The notes: generated by a model from the sequence alone, not told the origin. DNA of 64,000 nt from Pseudomonas libanensis (GCF_001439685.1 NZ_JYLH01000006.1:248001-312000), one strand, 5' to 3'; numbered from the stretch's first letter, positions 7,875 through 20,115 are shown. Made by a program: numbers and translations.

Positions 7875-8312
7875 TTATTTGACTGGCTGCGAGGCCCATT
7901 CGCCGCCGGCTTTTTCACAGTCGATCCTGGCTTGGACCAAGTCATTGGCGGCATAGTAGTAGGTCACTACGCTGGCATTTTTGGGCAGCAATGCGCCTTC
8001 GTGATCCGGCGCCTTGGACGTCGAATGGGGGTTGGCCAGGGCCTCTTGGGTCGGCGTGGCCTTGCAGCTGGCGACATGGTTGCTGGCACAGGCCGCGACC
8101 TTGTTTTTCGTAGTGGGCATCATCTCCTTGTTCTCGTTGCTGCAAGACCAGTCGATGGCTTCAGGCGGCATGCCCTCGTAGCGGTAGCAGGTATGTTGCT
8201 CGACCATCGGCACTTGGTCGCTTTGCCCGCGTGTAACCACATCGCAGGCGTCGGCCAGGGCTGTGGAAGATGTGAAAATCAACAGCAGGGTGATCGGCAG
8301 TCGTACGTTCAT
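7875..8312 (-). CDS. Exported cysteine-containing hypothetical protein
   Basis: The 145-residue protein begins MNVRLPITLLLIFTSSTALADAC, a signal peptide with predicted cleavage after ALA. The mature part has several cysteines (DACDVVT, HTCYRYEG, WSCSNENK, AACASNHVASC, IDCEKAGGEW) that could form disulphides in the periplasm. The start at 8312 is chosen because it begins the signal peptide and has GGAGATTAGG upstream; a longer frame to 8363 adds an improbable leader. No enzymatic motif is visible. Confidence 0.7.
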   Translation of the reverse strand: MNVRLPITLLLIFTSSTALADACDVVTRGQSDQVPMVEQHTCYRYEGMPPEAIDWSCSNENKEMMPTTKNKVAACASNHVASCKATPTQEALANPHSTSKAPDHEGALLPKNASVVTYYYAANDLVQARIDCEKAGGEWASQPVK

Positions 8313-8405
8313 GAACCTAATCTCCGCGCTTGCTTGAAGGGGCGAGTAAATGCCCCGCCGCATACGGATTGGAAGGGGCCATGTGAGCTAAAGTTTGAAC
8401 AATTT

Positions 8406-8449
8406 GCACAGGCTTCGACGAGTGGCCGACCATTCGTCCAAGCCTGCGC
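8406..8449. repeat. 44-bp near-perfect palindrome in a divergent intergenic region
   Basis: The two 22-nt halves match in 18 positions when one is reversed and complemented; the core arms are AGGCTTCGACGA (8410-8421) and TCGTCCAAGCCT (8434-8445). It sits in the 248-bp spacer between two genes for small exported proteins transcribed away from each other. A second, weaker dyad with the same GACGA/TCGTC heart follows near 8495-8525. It could be an operator or a structured 5' leader of the lipoprotein transcript. Confidence 0.6.
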
Positions 8450-8560
8450 CGATTTGTTGAACGCCTGCACCTTCATTTCGGACAGATACATCAAGGGCCG
8501 ACGAACGTTGCGCTCGTCCGGCGCCCTGGATATCACTCACTCAGCAGCAGGTGAATCATC

Positions 8561-8710
8561 ATGAAGAAGCTCTATATGTGCCTGGGATTGTGCAGCGCGT
8601 TCATGCTTCACGGCTGTTTTGACAGCTCTGACAACACCACCAAGGACAATACCAGCGGGACTAAGTCGTCGGTGCAGATGCAGGAAGGCAAGGCTGACGA
8701 GAGCAAGTAG
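8561..8710 (+). CDS. Small lipoprotein, 49 aa
   Basis: The frame starts MKKLYMCLGLCSAFMLHGCF, a short signal peptide ending in the lipobox LHGC with lipidation at Cys19. A short, very polar tail (DSSDNTTKDNTSG and a charged end) follows. The signal and lipobox are the evidence that this is a real gene despite its size. It would be an outer-membrane-anchored peptide of unknown role. A REPIN follows 16 nt after the stop. Confidence 0.65.
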   Translation: MKKLYMCLGLCSAFMLHGCFDSSDNTTKDNTSGTKSSVQMQEGKADESK

Positions 8711-8726
8711 AGGCCCCTGGACTAAA

Positions 8727-8815
8727 TGTGGGAGGGGGCTTGCTCCCGATATAGGTGTGTCAGTCTATGCAACTGTGACTGAACTACCGCCATCGGGAAC
8801 AAGCCCCCTCCCACA
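8727..8815. repeat. REPIN (two inverted REP elements)
   Basis: A REP starting TGTGGGAGGGGGCTTGCTCC (8727 on) is mirrored by CCCCTCCCACA ending at 8815, with about 35 bp between. This is the usual arrangement of mobile REP doublets in fluorescens-group Pseudomonas. It lies between the 3' ends of the small lipoprotein gene and the cytochrome gene and may also end transcription from both sides. Confidence 0.85.
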
Positions 8816-8828
8816 GTTCATACATCAC

Positions 8829-10172
8829 TCAGCGCATATGCAGGATGATCGGGCTGCTGCTGGCGGGGTCGGTGTGCCCGCGCAGTTTGCCGACGGCCTT
8901 GGTGTCGACTGTGCCGCCCTGATTGCCCCAGGTGCTGCGCACGTACGTCAGGACCTGGGCGATTTCCTCGTCTGACAACTGCTCGCGAAAGGCCGGCATA
9001 CGGTAAGCGTCCGGCAGGCCGGCGGTCACCACGCGTTGCGAGCCGTTGAGGGTGATGTTGATCGCGGAGGCATCTTCCTTTGCCAGCGCTGAAGTGGCCC
9101 CAGCCAATGGCGGCATCCACTCCGGCTGGCCCTTGCCGTCCAGGCCGTGGCACGAGGCGCAGCGGGTGGCATAGGTGTGGGCGCCCAGGTTTTGCGCCGG
9201 GGTGATAGCGACGGCCTGGTACTGCCAGGGCGAGCCATCACGCTGCGGGTCGCCAGGCAGGGATTTGAGATAACGAGCGATGGCGGCGAGGTCTTCGTCC
9301 TGCATGAACTGCGTGGAGTTGTTGAACGCTTCGGTCATCGAACCGTAGACCACCGCATGGGCATTGCGCCCGGTCTTGAGGAACTGCACGATCTGCGCCT
9401 CGCTCCAGCGGCCCAGGCCGGTGTTGTGATCCTGGCGCAGGCTCGGCGCGTACCAGCCGTCGAGCAGGGCACCGGCGAGGAACGGTGCGCCGGACTCATC
9501 CAGGGCTTTCTCGTTGAAGGCCAGGCCACGGGGTGTATGGCAACTGCCGCAATGGCCGGGGCCCTGGACGATATAGGCGCCACGGTTCCACAGTGCGTCC
9601 TGGCCGGGGTTGGCCGCATAGGTGGCGGTGGGGGCGAACACGCCGTTCCACAGGGCGATGGGCCAGCGCATATTGAGCGGCCAGGGGATGTCACTGGGGA
9701 TGTTCGCTTGGTTGGCCGGTTGTACGCCTTGCATGAAAAACGCGTACAGCGCCTTCACGTCGTCATCGTTGAGCTTTACATAGGACGGGTAGGGCATGGC
9801 CGGGTACAGCCGCCGCCCGCCTGGCGCCACGCCATGGCGTACGGCACGGTCGAAGTCGGCCAGGCTATAAGCGCCAATGCCATGCTCGCGGTCGGGGGTG
9901 ATGTTGGTGGCGTGGATCGCCCCCAGCGGTGTGGCCATTTCCAGGCCGCCGGCAAAGGGCTGCTTGCCGGTCAGGCTGTGGCAGGCCACGCAGTCACTCA
10001 CCCGCGCGACATATTCGCCGCGACTGACCAAGGCGGGCTCGAAACTTGTAGCCTGTTGCTGTTCAAAAGGCGAAGCGGGCTGGCGTGTGACGTACCAGGC
10101 CAGCAGGCCCGCGGCGACCACGCAGAGCAGCACCAGCCACCCTGCGGTTCTTGCGAATCGGCGGTTATTCAT
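8829..10172 (-). CDS. Membrane-anchored three-haem cytochrome c of a molybdenum hydroxylase
   Basis: A 447-residue protein with an N-terminal membrane anchor (residues 11-28) and three haem c sites: CVACH (61-65), CGSCH (about 208) and CASCH (about 338). Distal Met ligands are likely in the MPYPSY, MQDEDL and YRMPAF regions. This three-domain architecture is shared with cytochrome subunits of aldehyde, gluconate and alcohol dehydrogenases. It would pass electrons from the periplasmic molybdenum enzyme encoded upstream to the respiratory chain. It is the last gene of the operon and starts 15 nt after the large subunit. Confidence 0.88.
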   Translation of the reverse strand: MNNRRFARTAGWLVLLCVVAAGLLAWYVTRQPASPFEQQQATSFEPALVSRGEYVARVSDCVACHSLTGKQPFAGGLEMATPLGAIHATNITPDREHGIGAYSLADFDRAVRHGVAPGGRRLYPAMPYPSYVKLNDDDVKALYAFFMQGVQPANQANIPSDIPWPLNMRWPIALWNGVFAPTATYAANPGQDALWNRGAYIVQGPGHCGSCHTPRGLAFNEKALDESGAPFLAGALLDGWYAPSLRQDHNTGLGRWSEAQIVQFLKTGRNAHAVVYGSMTEAFNNSTQFMQDEDLAAIARYLKSLPGDPQRDGSPWQYQAVAITPAQNLGAHTYATRCASCHGLDGKGQPEWMPPLAGATSALAKEDASAINITLNGSQRVVTAGLPDAYRMPAFREQLSDEEIAQVLTYVRSTWGNQGGTVDTKAVGKLRGHTDPASSSPIILHMR

Positions 10173-10187
10173 GGCGTTCCCTGTCGG

Positions 10188-12434
10188 TTAGCTAAAGGTG
10201 TAGCGGCTCAATGGCAGGCTGCGGATGCGCTGGCCGGTCAACTGCGCCACCGCGTTGGCCACCGCCGGCGCCACTGCAGGCAGCGGCGGTTCGCCGATAC
10301 CGCCCATCTTTTCGCCACTCTCGACAATACGCACATGCACCCGCGCCATCCGCGCAGGCGGCAGCACTGGGTAAAGGTCGTAGTTGCGTGCCCGTGGCTT
10401 GCCGTCCACGTACACCGCTTCCTCGACCAGCGTTTGCGACAGTCCCAGGGCCACGGCGCCGTGGACCTGGGCTTCAATGATCGCCGGGTTGACGATGCTG
10501 CCGGGGTCGATGGCCTGCCAGATGTCATGCACCTTGACCTGGCCGTTTTCAATCGACACTTCGGCGATCACCGCCGCATGGGAGCCAAACGGTGACGCCA
10601 TGGCCACGCCCCGTGCACGCCGGCTGCCGTCTTCGGCGGTGAACGGGCCACGCTTCCAGCCACCGGACAGCTCACCCACGGCTTGCAACAGGGTGGTCAG
10701 TCGCGGGTTATCACGTAGCAGGTGCAGGCGCAGGTCGAAGGGGTCTTGACCGCCTTTGTCCGCCAGCTCATCGAGAAACGCTTCGTAGAAGAAATCGTTG
10801 AGCGAGTTGCCTACAGAGCGCCAGTAGCCCAGCATCACCGGGCCCTTGACGTAGATCTGCGCGATGCGTTTGTTGGGGATTGCATAGGACTTGCCCGACA
10901 GCCCCTCCATGGCGGTGGGGTCGATTTTTTCGCCCTGTTTGCCGGCGAGGGCTTCGGTCGGTCCTTCGGTGGCGCTGACCGCCTCGATGGCCACCGGCAG
11001 GCCGTTGGCGTCCAGGCCGGCGCGGAACTTGACCACCGCCACCGGGCGCAGCACATCGCGCAGAAATTCTTCTTCACGGCTCCAGATCAGCTTGATCGGG
11101 CGCCCCACGGCCTTGGCCAACTCGATGGCCTGGGGGTAAGGATTGGCGGATTCATAGAGAAAATGCCGGCCAAAGAAACCGCCCAGCAATGGCGAGTGCA
11201 GAGTGATTTTCTCGGCGGCCAAGCCAGTGCGCTTGGCAATGTCGTCGCGGAACATATCCGGCGCCTGGTTGGGCAACCACACCTCCAGGGTGCCGTCCGG
11301 GTTGTAGCGTGCCAGGGCCGACGGTGGCTCCAGTTGGGCGTGGTTCAGGTATTGGTTGTGGTAGGTGGCTTCCACCCGGGTCGTAGCGCCGGCAAGGGCG
11401 CCGGCCACGTCGCCTTCATTTTCGTCATCGCGGGCCGGGCCTTGCTGGGCGGCGAGGAAGTCGCGGTGCTTGTCGCTGGAAAAATCCGCCGGCATCACCC
11501 GTACCGTCGAATCGGCAGGGGCTTGCTGCCAGTCAACCTGGATGGCCTCGACCGCGCGTTTGGCGTGCCACCAGCGCTCGGCCACCACCGCCACCGCGCC
11601 AGGCAGCACATGCACCGAGTGCACGCCTTGCATGGCTTGTACCTCGGCCTGGTTGCGCAGGCTGCCCACGCTCATGCCCAGGCGAGGCGCATGCTGCACG
11701 GCGGCGTGGAGCATGCCGTCGACCTTGAGGTCGATGCAGTACTGCGCCTTGCCGGTGGATTTGTCGTAGGCGTCGAGGCGCTTGACCGGCTTGCCGATCC
11801 AGCGAAACTGGCTCGGGTCGCGCAGGGTGATGCTGGCCGGGTCGGGCACCGGCATGTCCAGGGCGCGACTGGCCAACTCACCGTAGCCCAGGGAACGGCC
11901 CGACGCGGTATGCACCACGAGGCCGGGTTGCGTGGTCAATTGCGCCACCGGCACACCCAATTGTTCAGCCGCCGCTTGCAGCAGCATGGCCCGCGCGAGG
12001 GCGCCGAGGCGGCGCATGGTCGGGTAGCTCAAGCGCACCGACATACTGCCGCCGGTGATGCGCAGGCCGTTTTCCATCACTACATAGGCTTCGCCGGGCG
12101 GCGCACTTTCGACGATGAAAGTGGCCGGGTCGGCATCCAATTCTTCGCCGACGATTTGCGCCATGGCCGTGTGGGTGCCTTGCCCGCCTTCCATGAACGG
12201 GCTGAGCAAGCGCACGCTGCCGTCCGGGCGAATCTCCAGGAACGCCGGCACCTGGGTGCCACGTTCGGCGGCGGTGGCGGCTTGTACCCGAGCCGAGCCC
12301 AGGGGCAGGCCGAAACCGATTACCAGCGCGCCCACTGCGGTACTGGCCAGGAAGCGGCGGCGGGACAGGTTGATAGGCTCACCTGATGCCAGATCGAGCA
12401 GGCCTTGAGGAAGCTTGATGGGCGTATTCATCAA
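10188..12434 (-). CDS. Xanthine oxidase-family molybdopterin large subunit (isoquinoline 1-oxidoreductase beta/aldehyde dehydrogenase-like), TAT-exported
   Basis: This 748-residue protein begins with a twin-arginine signal (SRRRFLAST, residues 24-32) followed by a hydrophobic stretch, so it is exported folded with its cofactor. The molybdopterin hydroxylase core follows; the catalytic glutamate lies in GEKMGGIGEPPLPAVAPAVANAV near the C-terminus and a cofactor loop in LGGFFGRHF. The size and signal fit the IorB/membrane aldehyde dehydrogenase branch, which oxidises aldehydes or N-heterocycles. The substrate is not readable. Its start overlaps the stop of the 2Fe-2S subunit by 4 nt. Confidence 0.88.
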   Translation of the reverse strand: MMNTPIKLPQGLLDLASGEPINLSRRRFLASTAVGALVIGFGLPLGSARVQAATAAERGTQVPAFLEIRPDGSVRLLSPFMEGGQGTHTAMAQIVGEELDADPATFIVESAPPGEAYVVMENGLRITGGSMSVRLSYPTMRRLGALARAMLLQAAAEQLGVPVAQLTTQPGLVVHTASGRSLGYGELASRALDMPVPDPASITLRDPSQFRWIGKPVKRLDAYDKSTGKAQYCIDLKVDGMLHAAVQHAPRLGMSVGSLRNQAEVQAMQGVHSVHVLPGAVAVVAERWWHAKRAVEAIQVDWQQAPADSTVRVMPADFSSDKHRDFLAAQQGPARDDENEGDVAGALAGATTRVEATYHNQYLNHAQLEPPSALARYNPDGTLEVWLPNQAPDMFRDDIAKRTGLAAEKITLHSPLLGGFFGRHFLYESANPYPQAIELAKAVGRPIKLIWSREEEFLRDVLRPVAVVKFRAGLDANGLPVAIEAVSATEGPTEALAGKQGEKIDPTAMEGLSGKSYAIPNKRIAQIYVKGPVMLGYWRSVGNSLNDFFYEAFLDELADKGGQDPFDLRLHLLRDNPRLTTLLQAVGELSGGWKRGPFTAEDGSRRARGVAMASPFGSHAAVIAEVSIENGQVKVHDIWQAIDPGSIVNPAIIEAQVHGAVALGLSQTLVEEAVYVDGKPRARNYDLYPVLPPARMARVHVRIVESGEKMGGIGEPPLPAVAPAVANAVAQLTGQRIRSLPLSRYTFS

Positions 12435-12886
12435 ACGCTCTCCTGCTTGGCCAGGTCCTGCATGGCGCTCTGGATAGCGTTATAAGTGCCGCAGCGGCAC
12501 AGGTTGATCATCGCCGCGTTAATCTGCTCAGCGGTGGGCGCCGGGGTGTGCTTGAGCAGCGCAGTGGCCGCCATCACCTGCCCGGACTGACAGTAACCGC
12601 ATTGCGCCACTTGGCGTTCGACCCAGGTGGCGACCACGCGCTTGCCCACCTCATCTTCTTCGATGGCCTCGATGGTGGTGATTTCGCGGCCGACCACGCC
12701 GGCCACCGGGGTGACGCATGAGCGCACTACATTGCCGTCCACCAGCACCGAGCAGGCGCCACATTGAGCCAGGCCGCAGCCGTACTTGGTGCCGGTCAGC
12801 CCCAAATTGTCGCGGATCACCCACAACAAGGGGGTGTCGGCTTCGGCATCGACTTGATAGGCCTTTTGGTTAATACGTAATTCCAT
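12431..12886 (-). CDS. 2Fe-2S subunit of the molybdenum hydroxylase (IorA-like)
   Basis: A 151-residue protein with the two [2Fe-2S] sites of xanthine oxidase-family small subunits: a plant-ferredoxin-type site (Cys37, Cys42, Cys45, Cys57 in KYGCGLAQCGACSVL) and the helical site (CGYCQSGQ and CRCGTY). It moves electrons from molybdenum to the partner cytochrome. It has no signal of its own, so it probably crosses the membrane with the TAT-tagged large subunit. It is the first gene of the three-gene operon. Confidence 0.92.
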   Translation of the reverse strand: MELRINQKAYQVDAEADTPLLWVIRDNLGLTGTKYGCGLAQCGACSVLVDGNVVRSCVTPVAGVVGREITTIEAIEEDEVGKRVVATWVERQVAQCGYCQSGQVMAATALLKHTPAPTAEQINAAMINLCRCGTYNAIQSAMQDLAKQESV

Positions 12887-13123
12887 GGCTCACCTGCTGA
12901 TCAACGGTTGGTGGTGCTTTGTTTTTTTATAAGGGGAGTGCGGCATGGCCTTCCCTTGGGGTCGCTCACGGGCGACTTGGTGTGGCGGCGCGGTCGGGCA
13001 GGATTTTCATCCCCACCCCGCGCGCATTATTGGACTCTAGACTACGGCGCAAGGCCTATCTATGGCAGGGGCTGATAAGTCGGAGGATCAGGCAAGTATT
13101 CGCGAGGATTGAGCTATAGCAAA

Positions 13124-13262
13124 TGTGGGAGGGGGCCCCGATGGCGGTGGGTCAGCCACAGATGCACTTATTGGACGCCCTCATCGGGGCATAGGTATCT
13201 ACACAACTTCTGGTATGGCGCTGTACCTGTGGGAGGGGGCTTGCCCCCGATGGCGGCCTCAG
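13124..13262. repeat. Two REP elements in direct orientation
   Basis: TGTGGGAGGGGGCCCCGATGGC begins at 13124 and TGTGGGAGGGGGCTTGCC at 13228, both in the same direction and about 104 bp apart. The first lacks the central CTTGC loop. Neighbouring REPs usually face each other as a REPIN, so this direct pair looks like two decayed or separately inserted copies. Confidence 0.75.
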
Positions 13263-13429
13263 GGCCGACCAGGATGTTGGATCGGGCTGAGTACATATCC
13301 ATTATTTAGGTAACGGCCACTTAGGGTTCCGCCCTGACGGCGGGTCACTTTGGAAAAGAGCCCCAAAGTAACCAAAGGGCTCTTGCCCCACCACTCGGCA
13401 CCTCGCCTAGGCTCGGTGTGCCCGTAATC

Positions 13430-13523
13430 CGACAGGGATTTGGGGGGCCGCCGCCACGCGCCATCCATGGCGCGGGGCGGCTAAACCGGCATCCCTGCCG
13501 GTTTACCCCCCAAATCCCTGTCG
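13430..13523. repeat. Long inverted repeat, 18-bp perfect arms
   Basis: CGACAGGGATTTGGGGGG (13430-13447) is the exact reverse complement of 13506-13523. Between the arms lie further palindromes, including one on GCCATCCATGGC and a CCGGCA...TGCCGG hairpin. Together with the flanking stretch around 13330-13420 this resembles a class of interspersed Pseudomonas repeats (recognised from memory) that often produce spurious protein calls. Confidence 0.75.
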
Positions 13524-13615
13524 AATTCCGGCCAGCGTGGTTTAACGGGGCGCCTAAGATCAAAAGCAGATCAAGATCAAGATCAAGAGCGGCTCGCTGC
13601 GCATCGTGGTTACGT

Positions 13616-13639
13616 ATCGGGGGCAAGCCCCCTCCCACA
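13616..13639. repeat. Single REP element
   Basis: TATCGGGGGCAAGCCCCCTC followed by CCACA is the inverted form of the REP family seen elsewhere in the window. It lies just beyond the 3' end of the LysR gene and could act as a transcription barrier. Confidence 0.7.
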
Positions 13640-13670
13640 TTTTCGCTGATGTCAGCCAATACCACCTTGA

Positions 13671-14606
13671 TCAAATGAACCGAAACCCTCCCGCCAGTTT
13701 CTCCTTCAAATACCCCACCAATGCCGTCACTGCCTTGGGCACATGGGGCGAGTACGGCCGGATCAAATAGATCTCATCGGCAAACGCGCCCTTTAGCGTC
13801 CACCCTTTCAACACCTGCACCAACTTGCCGCTGGCTAAAGCGGCCTGGGCGCTGAAGTCTGGGAGCAGGGCGATGCCCAGGTGGTTGAGCGCCGCGTCAC
13901 GCAAGGCTTCGCTGTTGTTGGTGGAAAAGCTGCCGGCGATGGGCACGGTGACGCGTTGGCTGTTTTTGCCGCCGCGCTCGAAGGTCCAGGCCGGCTGGTC
14001 GCTGCCCCGTGGGTAGTAGAGGCAGTTATGCGCGCTGAGATCTGCCGGGGTTCGCGGTTCGCCGTGGTGTTGCAGGTAGTCTCGAGTGGCGACCAATACC
14101 GAGGTGGTGTCGCACAGCTTCCACGCCACATGGGTTTCCGGCACCTGGAAACCATGGCGCACCGCCAGGTCGTAACCCTCGGCAGCCAGTGAGCTCAAGG
14201 CGTCGGACACATCGAGCTGAATGCGCACCTGCGGATACTGCTGCAAAAAACCGGAAAGGTGCGGCACCAGTTGTTGCCGGGCGAACGCCACCGGGGCGGT
14301 CAGGCGTACCAGGCCGCGAATCTCGCCGACGGAATCGCGCACCGAGGAGAAGCTGCGGGCGATCTGCGCGTAGGCGCTGCGCACGTCGCGGGTCAAGGAC
14401 AACCCGGCCTCGGTCAGCCGCACGCTGCGCGTGGTACGGGTCACCAAGCGCGTGCCGGTGGCTTTCTCCAGGTCGGAGATACGCTGGCTGACCGCGGATT
14501 TGCTCACCCCCAGGCGCGCAGCCGCAGCGGTGTAGGTGCCGTGTTCCTCCAGTACCGACAGCCAGTGAATGTGGGTCCACAAGCCTTCGATCTCAGCCTT
14601 TTCCAT
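13671..14606 (-). CDS. LysR family transcriptional regulator
   Basis: A 311-residue LysR-type regulator: winged helix at residues 10-70 ([31 protein letters not shown]) and a periplasmic-binding-like effector domain over the rest, ending [15 protein letters not shown]. It is transcribed away from mmsA, with about 110 bp between the two starts, the usual arrangement when a LysR protein controls its neighbour. The inducer is unknown; an intermediate of valine or propionyl metabolism is a reasonable guess from mmsA. Confidence 0.9.
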   Translation of the reverse strand: MEKAEIEGLWTHIHWLSVLEEHGTYTAAAARLGVSKSAVSQRISDLEKATGTRLVTRTTRSVRLTEAGLSLTRDVRSAYAQIARSFSSVRDSVGEIRGLVRLTAPVAFARQQLVPHLSGFLQQYPQVRIQLDVSDALSSLAAEGYDLAVRHGFQVPETHVAWKLCDTTSVLVATRDYLQHHGEPRTPADLSAHNCLYYPRGSDQPAWTFERGGKNSQRVTVPIAGSFSTNNSEALRDAALNHLGIALLPDFSAQAALASGKLVQVLKGWTLKGAFADEIYLIRPYSPHVPKAVTALVGYLKEKLAGGFRFI

Positions 14607-14715
14607 GGGTGTATTGTTCGCCTATAAGGACAATAAGTTCTGGATTCTGCTCTGGTTTGGAACAAATCGAAAGCCTATCGTGTGTTCCAACGCTACCCAC
14701 CGGGGATCCACTGCC

Positions 14716-16215
14716 ATGACCGCAACCATCGAGCACTACATCAACGACCAGCGTGTAAGCCGCGATGATCGCTACCAGAACGTCTACAACCCAGCCACGG
14801 GCGAAGTGACCGGGCGCGTGGCCCTGGCCAGCCGCCAGACCGTGGCCGAAGCCGTCGCTGCCGCCCAGGCTGCATTTGCCGGGTGGGCCGACACGCCGCC
14901 GATCCGCCGCGCCCGTGTGCTGTTCGAATACCTGCACCTGCTGCGCGAACGCAAGGACGACCTGGCGCGCATCATCGTCGCCGAGCATGGCAAGGTCTTC
15001 ACCGATGCCCAGGGCGAAGTCGACCGTGGCATCGATATCCTCGAATTCGCCTGCGGCATTCCCAACCTGCTCAAGGGCGAGCATTCTGACCAAGTGTCCC
15101 GTGGCATGGACAACTGGACGATGCGCCAACCCCTGGGCGTCGTCGCTGGCGTCACGCCGTTCAACTTCCCGGTGATGGTGCCGATGTGGATGTACCCCAT
15201 CGCTATCGCGGCGGGCAACACCTTTATCCTCAAGCCCAGCCCCACTGACCCGAGTGCCGCGCTGTTCATGGCCGAGCTGCTGCGTGAAGCCGGCTTGCCC
15301 AAAGGTGTGTTCAACGTGGTACAGGGCGACAAGGAATCGGTGGACGCACTGATCGAACACCCCGACGTCAAGGCCGTGAGCTTCGTCGGGTCCACGCCCA
15401 TCGCCCAGTACATCTATGAGAGCGGTGCCCGTCACGGCAAGCGCGTGCAGGGCCTGGGCGGGGCGAAAAACCATATGGTGGTGATGCCCGATGCCGATAT
15501 CGAGCGTACCGTCGACGCGCTGATGGGCGCCGCCTACGGCAGTGCCGGCGAGCGCTGCATGGCGATCTCGGTGGCGGTGCTGGTGGGGGATGTGGGCGAT
15601 AAAGTCATTGCCGCCTTGACCGAGCGCGCCAAGACGCTGCGCATCACCGATGGTCGCGATTTGAAAGCCGAGATGGGCCCGATCGTGTCGCGGGCCGCGC
15701 TGGAGCGCATCAGCGGCTATATCGAGCAAGGCGTACAGGCCGGCGCGCACTTGTTGCTCGATGGCCGTGACTACGTGCCCACCGAGGCTGGCCTGGAAAA
15801 CGGCTTCTGGCTCGGCGCCACCTTGTTCGACCACGTGACCCGGGACATGAGCATCTACCGCGAAGAAATTTTCGGCCCGGTACTGGCCTGTGTACGCGTG
15901 AATGATTTTGCCGAGGCGGTAAAGCTGGTCAACGACCACGAGTTCGGCAACGGCGTCAGCTGCTTCACCCGCGACGGCAACATCGCCCGCGAATTCGCCC
16001 GGCGCATTGAAGTGGGCATGGTCGGCATCAACGTACCTATCCCGGTGCCGATGGCCTGGCATGGTTTTGGTGGCTGGAAGAAGAGCCTGTTCGGCGACAT
16101 GCATGCCTACGGCACCGAGGGTGTGCGCTTCTACACCAAGCAGAAGTCGATCATGCAGCGCTGGTCGGAGAGTATCGAGCAGGGCGCGGAATTTGCGATG
16201 CCTGTTTCAAAATAA
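14716..16215 (+). CDS. mmsA: CoA-acylating methylmalonate-semialdehyde dehydrogenase
   Basis: A 499-residue aldehyde dehydrogenase of the MmsA/IolA type, which converts methylmalonate semialdehyde (or malonate semialdehyde) with NAD and CoA into propionyl-CoA (or acetyl-CoA). The catalytic Cys281 is in GSAGERCMA, the NAD loop in [14 protein letters not shown], and the family-typical [27 protein letters not shown] region is present (motif quoted in pieces: [20 protein letters not shown]). The start at 14716 is where the family begins; longer frames upstream overlap the divergent promoter. No mmsB follows, so it may also serve other pathways. Confidence 0.92.
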   Translation: MTATIEHYINDQRVSRDDRYQNVYNPATGEVTGRVALASRQTVAEAVAAAQAAFAGWADTPPIRRARVLFEYLHLLRERKDDLARIIVAEHGKVFTDAQGEVDRGIDILEFACGIPNLLKGEHSDQVSRGMDNWTMRQPLGVVAGVTPFNFPVMVPMWMYPIAIAAGNTFILKPSPTDPSAALFMAELLREAGLPKGVFNVVQGDKESVDALIEHPDVKAVSFVGSTPIAQYIYESGARHGKRVQGLGGAKNHMVVMPDADIERTVDALMGAAYGSAGERCMAISVAVLVGDVGDKVIAALTERAKTLRITDGRDLKAEMGPIVSRAALERISGYIEQGVQAGAHLLLDGRDYVPTEAGLENGFWLGATLFDHVTRDMSIYREEIFGPVLACVRVNDFAEAVKLVNDHEFGNGVSCFTRDGNIAREFARRIEVGMVGINVPIPVPMAWHGFGGWKKSLFGDMHAYGTEGVRFYTKQKSIMQRWSESIEQGAEFAMPVSK

Positions 16216-16241
16216 GGTCTCACAGGTACTGTAGATCCAAG

Positions 16242-16330
16242 TGTGGGAGGGGGCTTGCCCCCGATTGCAGAGTGTCTGGCACTGTAAAGGTGGCTGATAC
16301 ACCGCAATCGGGGGCAAGCCCCCTCCCACA
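16242..16330. repeat. REPIN downstream of mmsA
   Basis: TGTGGGAGGGGGCTTGCCCC at 16242 and its inverted partner ending in CCCTCCCACA at 16330 enclose about 40 bp containing a CGATTGCAG/CTGCAATCG-like second dyad (GATTGCAG ... CCGCAATC). It lies 26 nt after the mmsA stop, a usual place for REPINs. Confidence 0.88.
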
Positions 16331-16460
16331 TTTTTATGTGTTTGCCCTGAATTGACGCGAAGAACATTAAAGTCCAGTATGGAATTATAAGTACAAATTT
16401 ATCGCTGCACGTTTTTCTTCACTCTTGCCAAACCAACAACAACTTGCGAGAACCCAAATC

Positions 16461-17237
16461 ATGAAGAAACGCCACCTCATTCCCGCCCTGGCCCTGAGCC
16501 TGTTTGCCGCAAGCCACTTGCTCGCCGCCGAGAAACCGCTGCGCATCGGCATCGAGGCCGCTTACCCGCCGTTCGCCTCAAAGACTGGTGACGGCAAGAT
16601 CGTCGGTTTCGACTACGACATCGGCAATGCCCTGTGCGCGCAAATGAAGGTCAAGTGTGTGTGGGTCGAAGGTGAGTTCGACGGCCTGATTCCTTCCCTC
16701 AAGGTCAAGAAGATCGACATGGCGCTGTCGTCCATGACCATCAACGAAGACCGCAAGAAATCGGTGGATTTCACCCACAAGTATTACTTCACCTCCTCAC
16801 GCCTGGTGATGAAGGACGGTGCGGTGGTAGATGACCAATACGCCAGCCTCAAGGGCAAGAACGTCGGTGTGCAGCGCGCCACTACCACCGACCGCTATGC
16901 CACCGAGGTGTTCGAGCCCAAGGGCATCAACGTCAAGCGCTACAGCAATAACGAAGAAATCTACATGGACCTGGCAGCAGGGCGCCTGGATGCGATCTTT
17001 GCCGACACCATCCCCCTGAGCGACTTCCTGGCGATGCCACGCGGCCAGGGCTATGCCTTTGTCGGCCCGGAACTCAAGGATCCGAAATACGTGGGCGAGG
17101 GCGCGGGGATTGCGGTGCGCAAGGGCAATACCGCATTGGTCAGCGAGTTGAATGCCGCTATTGACGGCATTCGTGCCAGTGGCGAGTACCAGAAGATTTC
17201 CCAGCAATACTTCAAGGCCGATATCTACGGCGACTGA
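16461..17237 (+). CDS. Periplasmic basic amino-acid (arginine/ornithine/lysine) binding protein
   Basis: A 258-residue solute-binding protein of the polar amino-acid ABC family. Its signal peptide is [19 protein letters not shown] with cleavage near LLAAE, and the motifs [29 protein letters not shown] and [15 protein letters not shown] fit the ArgT/HisJ/AotJ group. No permease or ATPase lies next to it, so it presumably feeds a transporter encoded elsewhere. Its convergent neighbour is dauR, and this association is the same as around dauBAR in P. aeruginosa, which supports an arginine ligand. Confidence 0.87.
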   Translation: MKKRHLIPALALSLFAASHLLAAEKPLRIGIEAAYPPFASKTGDGKIVGFDYDIGNALCAQMKVKCVWVEGEFDGLIPSLKVKKIDMALSSMTINEDRKKSVDFTHKYYFTSSRLVMKDGAVVDDQYASLKGKNVGVQRATTTDRYATEVFEPKGINVKRYSNNEEIYMDLAAGRLDAIFADTIPLSDFLAMPRGQGYAFVGPELKDPKYVGEGAGIAVRKGNTALVSELNAAIDGIRASGEYQKISQQYFKADIYGD

Positions 17238-17269
17238 AGATCACTGCCGCAGAGGCGTGGTGGCGGGCG

Positions 17270-19990
<2,721 letters not shown>

Positions 19991-20005
19991 GGATGTCTCC
20001 AGGTA

Positions 20006-20035
20006 AACTAATTTGTCTATTATGGACATTTAGTT
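20006..20035 (-). promoter_or_regulatory. Imperfect dyad upstream of dauB, candidate DauR operator
   Basis: AACTAATTTGTC (20006-20017) and GACATTTAGTT (20025-20035) form an AT-rich inverted repeat with one base of slippage, 16-45 nt upstream of the dauB start. Its position over the expected promoter and the regulator in the same operon suggest an operator; the link to DauR is inference. Confidence 0.4.
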
Positions 20036-20072
20036 CTTGTGCGCAATAACCCCAGGAAAAAATGCAGATCAA

Positions 20073-20100
20073 TGTGGGATGGAGCAAGCCCCCTCCCACA
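20073..20100. repeat. Collapsed REP element
   Basis: TGTGGGATGGAGCAAGCCCC and the following CTCCCACA pair into one short hairpin with a degenerate left arm, between the 3' end of the DUF6124-like gene and the dau promoter. Confidence 0.6.
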
Positions 20101-20115
20101 GTTTTAACCGCGTTT

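Larger units (their letters stand above)
12887..13670. other. 784-bp gene-free region with repeats
   Basis: No convincing coding frame is seen. The first ~230 bp hold the promoter of the molybdenum hydroxylase operon and nothing else recognisable. From 13124 on the region is a patchwork of REP elements, a long inverted-repeat element (13430-13523) and a short GATCAA tandem repeat near 13567-13586. The frames in it are repeat-derived and are not annotated as genes. Confidence 0.7.

Noticed and set aside
8309..8536. 75-codon minus-strand frame over the palindrome
   Set aside because: It runs across the signal-peptide start of the exported protein and the inverted repeats, with no plausible ribosome-binding site.
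10722..12386. Plus-strand frame of 554 codons opposite the molybdenum hydroxylase gene
   Set aside because: Shadow of a clear TAT-exported enzyme; composition typical of antisense frames.
13565..13590. GATCAA tandem repeat as part of a CRISPR or phase-variable gene
   Set aside because: Only about three short copies in non-coding repeat sequence, with no spacers and no frame to switch.
13109..13678. Several frames of 60-110 codons in the repeat region
   Set aside because: They are translations of REP and long inverted-repeat elements in different frames.
14593..16104. Minus-strand frame of 503 codons opposite mmsA
   Set aside because: Shadow of mmsA, which has all catalytic motifs.
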